NCBI GenBank assembly: GCA_025617375.2
Contig: JAMYGW020000008.1
Span: 1,736,001-1,800,000, forward strand
Origin: Acarospora socialis
Taxonomy: Eukaryota; Ascomycota; Lecanoromycetes; Acarosporales; Acarosporaceae
Direction of reading: 5' to 3'
Length of the DNA: 64,000 bases
Both the position numbers and the translations under genes were made by a program. Position 1 is the stretch's first letter. Each line of letters opens with the position of its first letter. Shown one piece after another: positions 45,925 through 57,927 of this stretch. The notes beneath the pieces are model-generated. The model did no database searches. It was not told the origin of the DNA and saw only the letters and a program-made list of their open reading frames with translations.

Positions 45925-46157
45925 TGCTGAAGCTGTGGCTTGAGCTCGGAATTGGGACGCTGCTCTCGGAAGGACTCAAGCGGTCACAGAGAAGGATTTG
46001 CACTAGTACAGAAATGGCCTAGCGTCAGCAGTCGCGGAATGCCGACGCAAGCCGGTAGGGCTATTATCGCGGAGTAAACAATTCTTTATCGCGGCGCTAC
46101 GTTCTCACTCTTCTCAGCGTTCCCCCATCAGCCGACAATGAATTGATCGATGACGAT
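45925..46157. promoter_or_regulatory. Shared divergent promoter of COQ5 and the E1-alpha gene
   Basis: Only 233 bp separate the two start codons, so regulatory sites must be shared or interleaved. TTATCGCGG occurs twice in the same orientation at 46064-46072 and 46086-46094, exactly 22 bp apart (about two helical turns). A short upstream ATG (46137) followed by a stop precedes the E1-alpha start. Confidence 0.55.
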
Positions 46158-47743
46158 ATGTCTACTCGTTGCTCGTCCCGTTTATTACGGTCCTTACGCA
46201 GAATCCGGGGTTGCGTGATTCAGCAATCGAGTCCGCAATGGAGGACTCAAGTACGATGCAACTCTGTGTCACAGCGGCCGGGGTCAGATCAGTAATTATG
46301 ACCATTGGCTCAAACTTATTGCCATACTTACAGCTGAGGCAGCGTGCATTTCCCCGGAGCAGTCAATAGTAAATTCACAACCAACCTCTCATTTCAACAA
46401 CCCGCAACGTACCCGGCCATACCTACGTACAGAGTTTTGGACTCTGATGGTGCCATTGTCGATGAAGTTCGAGCACCAAAGGACGTCAGTGAGCAGGAAG
46501 TGGTGAGGTGGTACAAAGATATGTTGACTGGTAAGGCAGACATGGCTGAAATACTAATGGAGGAACGGTGGGCTGATGTAGCTCGTAAGAGTTGCAGTGA
46601 GTATTATGGATCTGATCATGTTCGATGCGCAGCGACAAGGACGGTTGAGCTTCTACATGGTGCGGATTTCTCATTTCACTCTGGAGGGAAACTATGTCAC
46701 TGACGAGGCATAGGTGTCCGCCGGCGAGGAGGGCATTGCAGTCGGCTCCGCATCAGCATTGAATCCTGAAGACGTCATATTTGCGCAATACCGAGAGACT
46801 GGTGTTTTCCAACACCGCGGCTTTACATTGGAGGACTTTATGAGCCAGCTCTTTGCTAATCGGAAAGATGTTGGAAAGGGCCGCAACATGCCCGTGCATT
46901 ACGGCAGTCGCAGGCTGAACATTGTGCGTTGATATTGTGCCAGTGACACTGTATAACGCTGACAGATGGTAACAGCATACCATATCCTCACCTCTTGCGA
47001 CACAAATCCCACAAGCTGCAGGTGCAGCATACGCCTTGAAGATCCAAGCCTTACAGAATCCTAATATCCCCCCGCGAGTTGTAGCCTGTTATTTCGGAGA
47101 AGGCGCCGCCAGTGAGGGTGACTTCCATGCTGCCCTCAATATCGCAGCTACTCGATCGTGTCCCGTCGTCTTCATCTGCCGCAACAACGGTTACGCCATC
47201 TCTACGCCGACATTAGAGCAGTACCGAGGTGACGGCATAGCCAGCCGTGGCGTGGGCTACGGCATTGATACAATAAGGGTTGATGGGAACGATATTTTCG
47301 CCGTCCGGGAGGTCACGAAAGAGGCGAGACGGATGGCCCTTGAGGGTGGCGGCAAGCCTGTCCTGATCGAAGCGATGAGCTACCGGGTGTCGCACCACAG
47401 CACCAGTGACGACAGCTTCGCGTACCGTGCCAGAGTCGAAGTCGAAGACTGGAAGCGGCGAGACAACCCCATCACGAGATTACGGAAATGGATGGAGAGC
47501 CAGGGGTATTGGGACGAAGAGAAGGAGAAGCAAGCGAGATCCAGTATCAGGAAGGACGTTTTGAAGGCTTTCTCCGCAGCCGAGAAAGAGAAGAGAGCGC
47601 CACTCAAAGAGATGTTCACAGATGTGTACGAGAACCTGAGCGAGGAAAGCGAAGCTCAGATGCAGGAATTACGAGACATCCTGGACAAGTACCCCGAAGA
47701 GTACGATGTTGATGAGTTTGAAGGAGGAAGGAAAGGGCTATGA
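46158..47743 (+). CDS. BCKDHA: Branched-chain 2-oxoacid dehydrogenase E1 component, alpha subunit, mitochondrial
   Basis: Exons 46158-46291, 46343-46530, 46598-46659, 46714-46923 and 46976-47743 give 453 aa; introns are 51, 67, 54 and 52 nt. A basic presequence ([18 protein letters not shown]) precedes [11 protein letters not shown]. Splicing rebuilds conserved blocks: [39 protein letters not shown] and [16 protein letters not shown]. The thiamine-diphosphate site is [15 protein letters not shown]...CRNNGYAIS. The regulatory phosphorylation loop [16 protein letters not shown] is conserved. It decarboxylates branched-chain 2-oxoacids from Val, Leu and Ile together with E1-beta in the matrix. 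The Met at 46158 is used; the nearby ATG at 46150 is out of frame. Confidence 0.95.
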
Positions 47744-48922
47744 GAGCTGTGAGGGCTGAGGATTTGGGCCCAAGCGACATTGGACCATGCAGCGATGCTG
47801 GGCTAATCCTGGCATCTACTCCTGCGTGCCGCATGCGTTGGCTGTAGGAGCATTCCGCGGGGTGAACAAGGACTGCAATTGCGATTTGGTGGATGACTGC
47901 AGGTGTTCCAAACCTCAACGTGGCGGATGGAGTGTAAGCAAGGGCAGCCCAGCCTTGGAGTAAGCAAAGTTGCGGTGAAGTGATGTGAACTCAGATATCA
48001 ATGTCAATAGCGGCAAATGGAGAACAGGGGTGGTGTAGGATATAGCCCGGTTTATAGGAGCCTGTAGAGAAAGCGATATCAGATCGCTTTTTAGAGACCT
48101 TTTGGGCCAGTTACAGTGGAACGAATTAGTGGATCAGTCCGAATACCGTTCCACTGCATCGGACTGCACTTCATACCGAGTGGAGTCAGTGGACAGAGGT
48201 AGACGTGCATATCGATAGCTTGCCTTCTTTCTGCCCCCTTGCCTTGTCATGTCAATACCTGGTAAAGTCTGCCCCGGGCTCCCAACTTTTTCTGATCGTT
48301 ATGCAACACGCTGCTGCTTGGTCTTCCTCGCATATCATCTTCCTCTTGGACTGATTGGAGTCGCATAGAGAAATTGGCTTGGCCGGCTTAATGACAAATG
48401 CATTAATCAGAAAAGGAAAAGTCAACGGGAGCTATCGGGCTCCGTCTCAACTCCAATAATCTTTCCTTCAGTGCGACCATCCAGGCCAACCCACATGCTC
48501 ACCGATACAATCAGGTATTAAGTGCGACATCGTTGAAACCTTAGATGGCGGTTGCCTTCCGGCACTCGTAACCCAACTCAGATCCTGCTTATTTTCCGAC
48601 TACAACGCACTAAACGAAAAGGCCCCATTATGATTACAAAGAGCCTCCGGAGATATCAGTATCAGAGTTCTTGAACCATAATGACAGTTGCAGCTATAAA
48701 CTTTGGCGACTGGAGTCCCAGCTGTTTATTATCTCCACGCCGGCCAGTTCTAAAGCTCTTCTTGACAACGACCTGTTGTGTTTCTTATATTAGATACTTC
48801 AGTATCTACGACACCGTATAACCTATTCCATATATAGATATTTTCATTCACGTCTCTCCCTCGTTGTCCTTCTCTACACATCTCGTTATTCTCTGTCTAT
48901 CACAAAGCTCTCGACAATAGCC
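47744..48922. other. Intergenic region upstream of the SIS gene
   Basis: About 1.18 kb with no supportable gene. The final 200 bp before the ATG are CT-rich and contain an ATATATAG stretch near 48,831-48,838, likely the SIS-gene core promoter. Confidence 0.45.
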
Positions 48923-50227
48923 ATGGAGGACCGACCCATGAGGTCTCTCATGTCCAGGGTGGGAACATCGCAATTGCTGACACCACTCTCACCATCTCTA
49001 CCTACTTCGATGCCACCGGTGTGTGAATCGATTCTACCACTCCCCATGACACCGCCCGATCTCGACGAACAAGCTAATCCTGCACTCAATGCGGCCGCCA
49101 TATCCACCGCCATTCATGTCATCTCGACGGAGCGAACTGCTTTGGCTTTTGTTGAAAGACTTTACGACACAAATACGGTGGCGCAGGAAGGTTTCGTCAA
49201 CTCTGTCAGTCGTATCTCGAAGGCAATACTCAATGGAGGGAAATTGATCGTCAGTGGAGTGGGTAAGAGTGGCAAGATCGGGGGTAAGATTGTTGCGACG
49301 ATGAACAGTTTCGGTATACGAAGTGCCTTTCTGCACCCAACAGAGGCGCTTCACGGTGATCTTGGGGTTGTCGGCCCGGTAAGTCAAAACATCTTGTGAA
49401 TGCGTATCCAACACTGTGCTCGGAGCTAATCATGGACCTAGAATGACATCTTCCTTCTCGTTACCTTCTCGGGCCGCACCGCCGAGCTCCTATCCCTCAT
49501 CGGCCACCTCCCCTACGATACGACCTTGATAGCACTCACATCACATACCCACCCCTCCGCATGTCCTCTTCTAGCGGATCGCACCAACGGCATCCTCCTC
49601 CCAGCACCCATCCACGAGCCCGAGCGAATATCCTTCGGCGTCTCGGCCCCTACCACCTCTACAACCGTCGCACTTGCCCTTGGCGATGCTCTCGCCATTG
49701 CCGTAGCCCGCAGATTACACAACCTTCCAGGCAAAGGCCCCGCCGAAGTATTCCACGGGTTTCATCCCGGAGGAGCTATCGGCCAAAGCGTCGCCGATGC
49801 CGGACCCAGACGCATGGCCGACATCGCAACGATGGTAAACCAAGTCCCCGTTGCTCGACCGCGCGCAAACCTCGAGCTTCAAGCCCTAGACATCATGGTG
49901 GAAGCGGTCCGATCGCCAGGTGGATGGGTCCGAGTACATCCCCGTCAGATGATTACACCGCGGCAAATCCAGAAACTTAGAGATATGGATCGTCCTGTCA
50001 GTCAATTGGGTGATATTGTGGTTGAAAAGACCGACTGGATCTCTATCCTGGCGCAATCGACGGTCAACGAAGCGCGAGAGTGGATCGAGAGGATGCGCAA
50101 GGAACCTAGGGGCAGGACCTTCCTAAAACCCGGGACCATTCTGGGGATTGTGGATGATAAGGGGGAGGTCAGCGGTGTTGTGGAGATTGAGGATGTCGTT
50201 GGTGATGATTGGGATGATTACGCATAG
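48923..50227 (+). CDS. SIS-domain sugar isomerase (KpsF/GutQ arabinose-5-phosphate isomerase-like)
   Basis: Exons 48923-49378 and 49442-50227 (63-nt intron, GTAAGT donor, GCTAATC branch) give 413 aa. The SIS domain begins [19 protein letters not shown] and continues across the splice through [32 protein letters not shown] and [15 protein letters not shown], the pattern of bacterial KpsF/GutQ. The C-terminal 120 residues resemble degenerate CBS domains ([22 protein letters not shown]). Bacterial relatives interconvert ribulose-5-phosphate and arabinose-5-phosphate; the fungal substrate is not established. The first 50 residues are Ser/Pro-rich and poorly conserved, so the true start could be slightly downstream. 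Confidence 0.88.
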
Positions 50228-50940
50228 GGTCGGTTGGGATTGCAATGATTGGATCGGTATACTGGGATTTCCAGCGTGGAACGGAGTTCAAGATATGATG
50301 AGGTTATGGCTGACGATCTTCGGACTTGGTTTCTAAAAGATGGGGGCGTATGGGGTATCGGAAGTGATTTCGTATGTATCGGATTGGACCCAGAGTACAA
50401 TACTAGAATAGATATAGATCCTTTCACACAAAGCCCTACCGCAACGAAGCCTCTCCAGCCATCATCTAACCAGGAATATCAGGAGAGGACCGCATCTCGA
50501 ACCGCTCCCTGAGCTTTATCATTTGGAAAAGGCATCGAAGATTTCCTTTGAAGCCTCTGATCTGAAGGTTCATTACATAAGCCCACAATGTCGCGCAGCT
50601 GAGGGGAAACGAATTTCATCCTTGAACAGAAACTTTGTGCCGTTCTTCAAGAACCAAGGGTTTGATGTTCCTGCAATTATATCCTACTCCGATCCCGCTC
50701 GTGGACGGAATATGGGTAGAGCGGCGCCATCCAAAGGAGCTACCGTATATCTATCCTCCCTTTCTCTCCTATGCTGTTTTTGTCAGACAACCATATATCA
50801 GTCTACGCTGTTCCCTTTTTAAATCTTTCAATGCCCTGCTTTACTTCTTCCAGCAGCTGGTCTGCCTACACTCATCTTAACAACCAAGAAGTTGCTTACT
50901 CTCCGTTCATTCTTTGCATACTCAACGCCTTCAACGACGC

Positions 50941-51235
50941 AATGGCTTCTACGTTCGCACCTTATGCTTCTACTGCTTGCCATTTTCTGGCACTAACATT
51001 TGGTGAAGATGATGGGTGCCCAGCTGACTATCCCGCCACTACGTCGTCCGCGACAACGTTCTCTACCACTGCTTCCTCTATCATCACTTCTTCTTCGACT
51101 GTTTCAACGAGTTCCACCACACCACTTCCAAAATCTGACTATATGAACACGGCTACGCAAGGCTCCCCCTGCTTCCTCAAGCTCTTTGGCGAATGCATCA
51201 GCAAATTCAAGCGTCGTGCATCAGGCATCGACTAA
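50941..51235 (+). CDS. Possible small Ser/Thr-rich protein
   Basis: An ATG-initiated frame of 97 codons starting MASTFAPYASTACHF, with a central Ser/Thr run (TTSSATTFSTTASS...) and a C-terminal part containing two Cys (SPCFLKLFGECISKFKRR). No family is recognised. The low-complexity composition could arise by chance from CT-rich DNA, so this is only a candidate. It overlaps the 3' end of the opposite-strand candidate. Confidence 0.2.
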
Positions 51236-51485
51236 TTCGGCCCATGACTGTGAAGTTGAAGCTACCAGCGTCATGATCTGATAGCGATGCTACCAAGTCC
51301 CCTTCCACGACGTCCGCATTAGGAGAGGAGCTCGTCTTGGGCAGGTCACATTTCAGTGCCTGACCGAGTAGTATTGTTGTGTGATCTCCATTTATCTCTG
51401 CTTCGCCGACACCTTCGTAAGTCACTCGATAGTATCGATGGCATGTCGTTTTGGAAAGGACGTGTAACAGAACCCAAATCATGCC
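51207..51485 (-). CDS. Possible small membrane-anchored protein
   Basis: An ATG at 51485 opens about 92 codons on the minus strand: a hydrophobic start (MIWVLLHVLSK) followed by a beta-like sequence (YYRVTYEGVGEAEINGDHTTILLG) with balanced composition. An upstream exon on the same strand is possible. No family is recognised and the overlap with another weak frame lowers confidence. Confidence 0.2.
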   Translation of the reverse strand, partial: GMIWVLLHVLSKTTCHRYYRVTYEGVGEAEINGDHTTILLGQALKCDLPKTSSSPNADVVEGDLVASLSDHDAGSFNFTVMGRISRCLMHDA

Positions 51486-52920
51486 TAGCGCAATGGTACT
51501 CGAGGAGGAAGATGCCACCCATAACGACCAGACTCGGGAGTGTCCTTATTAGAGCACGGAGTACGCAAGAGCAATAAGCCAGTGAAGTTGAGTTGGTGAA
51601 ACGAGATGAAACGAGTTCGTCTGGAGGACAAATTTCAGAGCGAAATGACACAGACTGCGGTTAGAGATTCAGTCGAGTGGACGGGCTTAATCACCCACCG
51701 AATGAAGGCTGTGCCTGTACGATCGTACCAGAAGATGCGCCTTGCCTCAGGATATCCGGGTGGGTGCGCGATTTTCGGGGATCTGCTCTGTTACTCTGCC
51801 TACGTCGTGAGTACCTGAAGTGAGGCGAAGTCGATCATTCGTACGAGTATGAGTACCCATACATCAGCGCTCTTCTTACTTACCTACCTACCTTGATCGT
51901 TTTAAGGTACATAGTACAGGATCTTCATGTAAGGTCACGCACCCACGAGAACTGCCCACCGCCACAACCGCCTATGGTACTCTAAGTACTTTGATAGACA
52001 GGATACCGTCATGGTACGAGACCTACCTGATCTCACGGAATGATACAACAATAATGCTAAGAGGCTCGTCCTCACCAACAGACTCGAGAACTTCGGAGCA
52101 GCGTCCAAGCTAATTGTCCTGAATGGCGGGGCTGTAAAACTGTAGAGCACAAGGTATGCTCGATAGACAGGACAAGTAGAAACCGGTCTATTCTATGCGC
52201 GACGATTGTGATACAGCTAATAAAAGTGGAGAGTGGAAGCCATAGGCCAGAAATAGACATGCCAAGACTTTGTGTTGTCGTGCAGTTATATGCGCCGCCT
52301 GGCAAAGCATAGAAGCTTCGATCGCTTGAGGAAGAAGCAGAGAAGCAGTGGAAAACAGCGAAAAGAAGAAAAGAAGCCGCCGGCAGCGAAGAAGATACGG
52401 GTGCTGCGACGAATCCTCCGGTGAAGATCTGCATTACAGGTCCCTGCTGACCGCCTTACTTAACCCCCACCCAACCCCCAGTCCGAGGTCGTATATATTT
52501 CAATCCATACCCACATTTCTAAATCTTCCTTTTCCTCTCACATAACAATCAATCTCTGAGCATCGGAGAAACAGAGATAGAACACCCTATTTTGGTCGCC
52601 TCTACCGGCTCTCGGTGTTCCGCTGTCAAGGCCGGCACCATTAGGTGCAAGGCTCGGCCTGCTGTATCTGTTCCATTCCCTTTCTACAGGCGTTTCGTTC
52701 ACCACAATAGGCGTTCGGTATCCAGCATAATACCCATAGCGATGTGCATCTGGCCTTGTTCCAATTGAGACTCGAGCAGGTCGAATATCCGTTGATCTGT
52801 GAATGAGATTATCCATTCAATTTTTCTCTATCTTAGAAGCATCTACTTACTTACCTTTTGCCACGCGCTTGAGTCGACCGTGCTTCGGTCGGCTTGTGCT
52901 TGTCCACTTCCCTCCCGGCG

Positions 52921-54466
52921 ATGTTGATCGATGGAGAGAAATATGCCTGTGACGCTTGTGTGAGAGGTCATCGGGTCAGCAATTGTCAACATGCCGGTAA
53001 GTGTCGTCACAGTGCTGGAATCCAATCATATGGTTATGAGGCAACGGCTGACGGTAAGCACACCAGATCGACCATTGACACACATCAACAAGAAGGGTCG
53101 TCCCGTCTCGCAATGCACCCACTGTCGCGGTCTCCGCAAGTCTCGCGCCGCTCATGTGAAGTGCGACTGTGGAGAAAAGTCTCACACCAAGGGCGAGTGC
53201 ATCTTCGCGGAGAGATCCGACTCGAAAAGTGAGCTCAATGTCGATGATACCATTTCAGTGTCTGATCAATACGCAGTGGACCAACACAGCTGCTGTTGTA
53301 CTCACGGCGCTCGCTGTACCTGTGCGCTCAAGAGAGATTACTTGGATCCTGTTCCAGAATTGGACCCTCCGGGAAGCTCACCAGTATCAAGCAGCATCCG
53401 CAAGCCTGGACTTACAACAGCTCGGTCGGAGAATTCTGTCATGGTCTTCTCGAATGGTCATCACAAGCCGGCACATAAGCATAATGACATGGCACATAAA
53501 TGTGGCGCTCCGTATAAAATTCCGAGGTCCCATACCATTCATGGACACACTGATATCGCCCAACGTTCGATGGACAGCCTCCCTTTGATCACATCTGCGG
53601 ATGCAGCTCCCTCACAGATCCATGACTCTATCAACAGCGCTCAAAGTAACGTACGTCTCAGCAAGTCTGAGCACGGGTCGCCACGGCCAAAGATTGGTTC
53701 GAATGTTGAGCGGCTGAACAGCTCACTTCCCCCTCTCGACCTGCCATTGCCGGCATTTGACAATCTCACCGGTCAACAGAGTATTCGGCTTAACGGTACT
53801 GCTGCGTTTGACGGTTATTACTCGCCATCAGATTTTGAGCCGATGACCTTCTCGGCTGGCCTCAGCATGCCTCCGGTGGATTGGTCCGCTCTCGACTTAC
53901 CTCTCGATACCGCATTCTCCACCTCGTATAGCCAGCCACCTTCATACGCAAGTCTTGACCATAGCAACATCGGTCAGTCGGGTCTGACGACTTCATCGTC
54001 GGGCGAGATATCCGAGGTCGAAGATCTGAGACCGTTGGATGGATTCAGCCCGCCTATCATGGGACAAAATCATTATGCTTCCGAGCCGTCCGAGCTCGGA
54101 GACGTCGAAGCGTATCGACTGAGCACGACATCGTCGTATCTAGGTATTCCACAAGCTTCAATGCTGGCAGCCAACAACCTCGATTCGATTGACATTGACA
54201 CCTTTTTGAAAGGAACAGCCGCCGGAGGCTCTGTTTCGAATCTTGCAACTACCGAGGCGCCAATAAACCCCGAACCCTTTACTATGCATGGATTCACTGT
54301 TCGGGACGCTCAAAAGCTAGCTCACGCAGACGTCAATGTTGACGCAAGTCGGGATATTTCTCTACCAGTCACACAGGACAGCGTCGATCCTTTGTGGGCG
54401 GCGCCATTCAATGAAAATGTGTCATTCGACCAAGCAGAAGTGCCAGAGACTGTCTGGTCGAGCTGA
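52921..54466 (+). CDS. Copper-fist transcription factor (Mac1/Cuf1/Ace1-like)
   Basis: Exons 52921-52996 and 53067-54466 (70-nt intron, GTAAGT donor, GGCTGACG branch) give 491 aa. The N-terminal copper fist is complete only after splicing: YACDACVRGHRVSNCQH supplies Cys10, Cys13, Cys22 and His24, and KKGRPVSQC supplies the minor-groove GRP motif (36-38). A second Cys cluster (CCCTHGARCTC) about 60 residues later is the copper-responsive type found in this family. The remainder is Ser-rich with acidic patches suited to activation, ending PETVWSS. Such factors control copper uptake or detoxification; Cys clusters bind Cu(I) to switch activity. Which of the two roles applies cannot be told. Confidence 0.93.
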
Positions 54467-55231
54467 CGTTGGTGGAGAGGCCATCGGCCTGCGGTATACC
54501 TCCGGTATGGTGTTGGGTTGTTTTACTCTCTACGGCCTGTCAGGATATCCTCATGATTCACGAAGATTCTGGCTCCCATCAGGATGTTTAGTACAGTTTG
54601 CATCGATACTGTCCATAACGATAGGCCGAATCTACTATTCCCTTAATCCACGAAGTGCATGCTTAGCGTTTCAGTATGACACCGTACATGTATGTAGACT
54701 CTGGGGTGTTTATCCTGTAGCAACGCTTCCGTGATCGAAGTCAGACGAAACTAAGCCCAAGTTCCAAAACAATGACACACAGTGCCAAGCTTCAATTAAC
54801 GTGTTGTGGGCGTAAGCTGATCCCTGTAGCTATCCGGGCGAATCGACCAACGACCGTTGACCGTTGCTGCAGCTTAAGCGTCACGACGCTCGTACCTCAG
54901 CTATCGCATTGTCGCGATCACAACGACGTCATACCAACTGAATACCTGATCTGAGGCACCACATCCGCAACAGCAATTCATATATAGATACCTTGAAGAC
55001 CCAGCGCCACAGAACTTTCTCTCTTACAGTATACAGTATCTGAAATTCAGCCACACCTACCTTGAGATATACATTCGTCGTTGGCAAAACCAGCGCTACA
55101 ACTACATCAACTCATCAGAACCAACACCAACACCAACACCAACTACACTTCTCTCCCACGCACTCACTCAACTCACCCCTCCATTTGAACCAGAAACAAC
55201 AAAACCCCTTAATCCAACCAACCTCCGTAAA
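54467..55231. other. Intergenic region
   Basis: About 765 bp without a gene. A TATATAG stretch near 54,980-54,986 lies about 250 bp before the next ATG, followed by a long A/C-rich leader with ACCAAC repeats (about 55,118-55,140), likely the 5' UTR of the small membrane protein. Confidence 0.5.
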
Positions 55232-55882
55232 ATGACGAGCATCACCTCCTCCGTCTCCTCCCTCATCAACTCCATCCTCGGCCTCGTCCAGTCCTTCCTC
55301 AACACCATCTTCTCCGCCTTCCGCTCCCTCTTCGCCGTCGTCCTCACCTCCGTCGAGGGCGTCCTCGATCTCGTTAGGGGATTGTTTGCGTTTTTGCTGA
55401 GTACGTCTTTTCCGCTTTTTTACTTACTGTTTACGTAACGTGTTCTGTTATGTTTTGTTTTGGTGTTGGTTACGTGAGAGGATAGAGGGTGTGGGAGGAG
55501 AGGAGAAGGGTGGGGTGAGGTGAGGTGGAGTGTGAGGACGAGGAAACTTGTCTCACCCCACTCGCTCGCTCACTCGCTCACCCCCCTTACTCTCGTATCG
55601 CTCTATACCACCAACTACGGATGGCAGGAGAGGGACAACGACAGCTCCTTCTCTCTCTCTGCCTTTCCCTCGCGAAACCCATCCACTGCCTTACATTAAC
55701 CCAATCCAATCCCATGCAATGACTCCCCAAGCCTCTGAACGGTCATGGCTGACGCTTTCTTGCAACACGAAACAGGCAACATCGTCATCATCGGCGTCCT
55801 CGCCGCCGCCGTCGTCGGCTTCATGATGCTGCAGCAACGACAGGGCGGCCGGCCCGTTGCGAGCGGCAAGAAGACGTCTTAA
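55232..55882 (+). CDS. Small hydrophobic membrane protein, 91 aa
   Basis: Exons 55232-55400 and 55776-55882 give 91 aa; the intron is 375 nt, by far the longest inferred here, with a GTACGT donor and ACACGAAACAG acceptor. The first exon encodes repeated amphipathic/hydrophobic segments (SSVSSLINSILGLVQSFLNTIF, then VVLTSVEGVLDLVRGLFAFLL). The second gives one TM (IVIIGVLAAAVVGFMML) and a short basic tail ending GKKTS. No family name comes to mind, but the phase agreement, strong codon bias and membrane pattern argue for a real, well-expressed gene. A two-TM hairpin in the ER or mitochondrial membrane is an inference. Confidence 0.65.
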
Positions 55883-57927
55883 ATGAGAGGAGATGCACGA
55901 AGTGGACAGAAGGGAGAGAATCGGGACGTGGCTACGGAATGAAATCCTGGCTTATATCCCGGGGATACTTCTTTACGTGGGGTCCGGTCGATGCTTTCTT
56001 TGGCAGGGGTGTGCTTGGCTTGATCGGTAATCTCTTTCTTCGAACATGTTCGTCGCGGTTTCGATGGATGGATTCGAGTAATCAGATGAGATAGGGAGGA
56101 CAAGAACGGTGGATACCCGACTCTAATTTCCATACCACCCCGACAAATAGGATCGTTTACTTGTCCATGAACTTCATGAGAGGAGCGATATGCTTCATCA
56201 ATGATTGATTGGTGTTTTGTTGCACTGACCTGGCAATTTCAAGGGAATATGACTTCTATAGTCTCAGTCCCGGACCGAGCTCCGGGCATGTAGGTCCTTG
56301 CCCAAACCACCCACCTCCTTCTGATCCAGGTTCTTAGACATCTGCCATGGAGCGGTACTAGAGACACACCTAGGCCTGAGACAGGTAGCTGTTCGGTTTA
56401 TCGTAACACACTCGAGCACCCTGTCCGGTAAGGCATGCAGCTGGATGTTGTCCGTAGCGCTCCGCCGGTGATGTCAATGGTAGGGTGTGGTATCGATTTG
56501 ACGACTGCACTGGTGGATACTGCTTCTCACTCATGCCACCTGGTAGTAGTGGTTCGGAGTTCCTGATACGGACCATGGTAGAGTACCCAATAGGGCTGTT
56601 CATCTGTCCGGTAGATGCTTTTACGCACACTCAAGCAAAGCATGATCAGTCGCGTGGCTTTGAGGTGTTTGATGAGGGTATACCGAGAGGCTAGGTAGTT
56701 GGACGTAACTTTGCGGGCACATTATTATCTCCAACACTCACCCCAAACTTTGCAATTCCTTTCTGGGTTTCACCTGTATATCAAACCCATACCTCAGCCC
56801 GTGCTTAAAGTTATGCTAGAAACTCAACGCCCAAAGCTCAGGCCCTGATTTCTCCAAGTTGTGGGTGTTACGGCAGGCATAGATAGGGCTAAGTAGTAGT
56901 CGGTTGGTGTTTACCTGCTCCTGAATTTGTAGGTCAACAAATAGATACAATCCTATTCTCAGTGATTTCCCGCTGTACGTGTGGCAATGAAAGAGTGTGT
57001 AGCATCAGGCAGCTTGTGATCAAGATGAAAATAACTGGGTTTATGGAATGTTCACGGTCGAGTGTAATGTTTTGGCTGATCTGTCGAGAAATGTGTCGCT
57101 GATTTGGGATCGGTAGATACTTTGACTACTACTAGTAATGACCATTACTATATGTAGGGTGGATGCGAGGCATTTGCCTTTTGAGAAACGTTACAGTATC
57201 TGTATGCCAGCCTTGTCAAGGAAGCTGTCCTTAGAGAGTTCCACAACCTTGATCAGGACCGATCATGGATCACCAAGGTAGCCTTATCAATGCATGTCAT
57301 GCCCTGCGTGTCGTCTTTAAGGCATCCACGCTACCTAGTGCAGCTGAGAGAAATGCTTGTTCCACCACTTATAAAACAGCGGTGTTCATGTGTTCTTCCC
57401 AGACTATTACTGGGATGAAGTATAATCTGAGATAGGCAAAACATCAGGTATGCAGTCAGCTGAAAGAAATCCAGCCCCGCTTCTGCAGTACTGTGGCAAA
57501 GCTCTTGTGTTTTTGATAAACCCATGTCAGGGCCGCAACAGAGTCATGTATGCAAAGCATTAAGCCATTTCCAGCACTGATTGTAGCCTTACTGAGTCAG
57601 TGAGGTGGAAAGGCCCATCCAATCTGGTCAACCGGTTCACCCGGCAACGTTTCAAGGACATGTTGCTTGTTCAAAGGATGTCAGGTGCAGGGTTGCTTGC
57701 TACTTTATTTTAACGCAAGATTTGGGAGCTGACTCAGGCGGCCCGCATATACAGAGTAGTGTGCTATGTACGCACAATCTTGGATTGCATCAAGGTTAGA
57801 TGTATCAGCATAGTCAGCCCTAAAGCCGTCCTCCGAGGCCTCGGTAGAATTCTAACTGAAATGTCCGTAAGAGCCATTCGGTTTCAACTGGGGCAAACCG
57901 GATATCAAAGCACCGTACAGCTAGTAG
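55883..57927. other. Long spacer without recognisable genes
   Basis: About 2.0 kb. Overlapping opposite-strand frames near 56,370-56,700 have no homology or splice sites and look like chance. I see no tRNA, transposon terminal repeats or satellite. The last bases include the 3' UTR of the minus-strand sulfotransferase-like gene. Confidence 0.45.

Larger units (their letters stand above)
50228..52920. other. Long spacer with weak coding signals only
   Basis: About 2.7 kb. Two weak short coding candidates (50941-51235 plus; 51207-51485 minus) are listed separately. The rest shows no family homology, tRNA or repeat I can support. The 5' flank of the copper-fist gene has a TATATATTT stretch near 52,493-52,501. 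Confidence 0.4.

Noticed and set aside
56370-56694. Overlapping opposite-strand frames of 69 and 86 codons
   Set aside because: No homology, no splice context, and mutually overlapping; judged chance.
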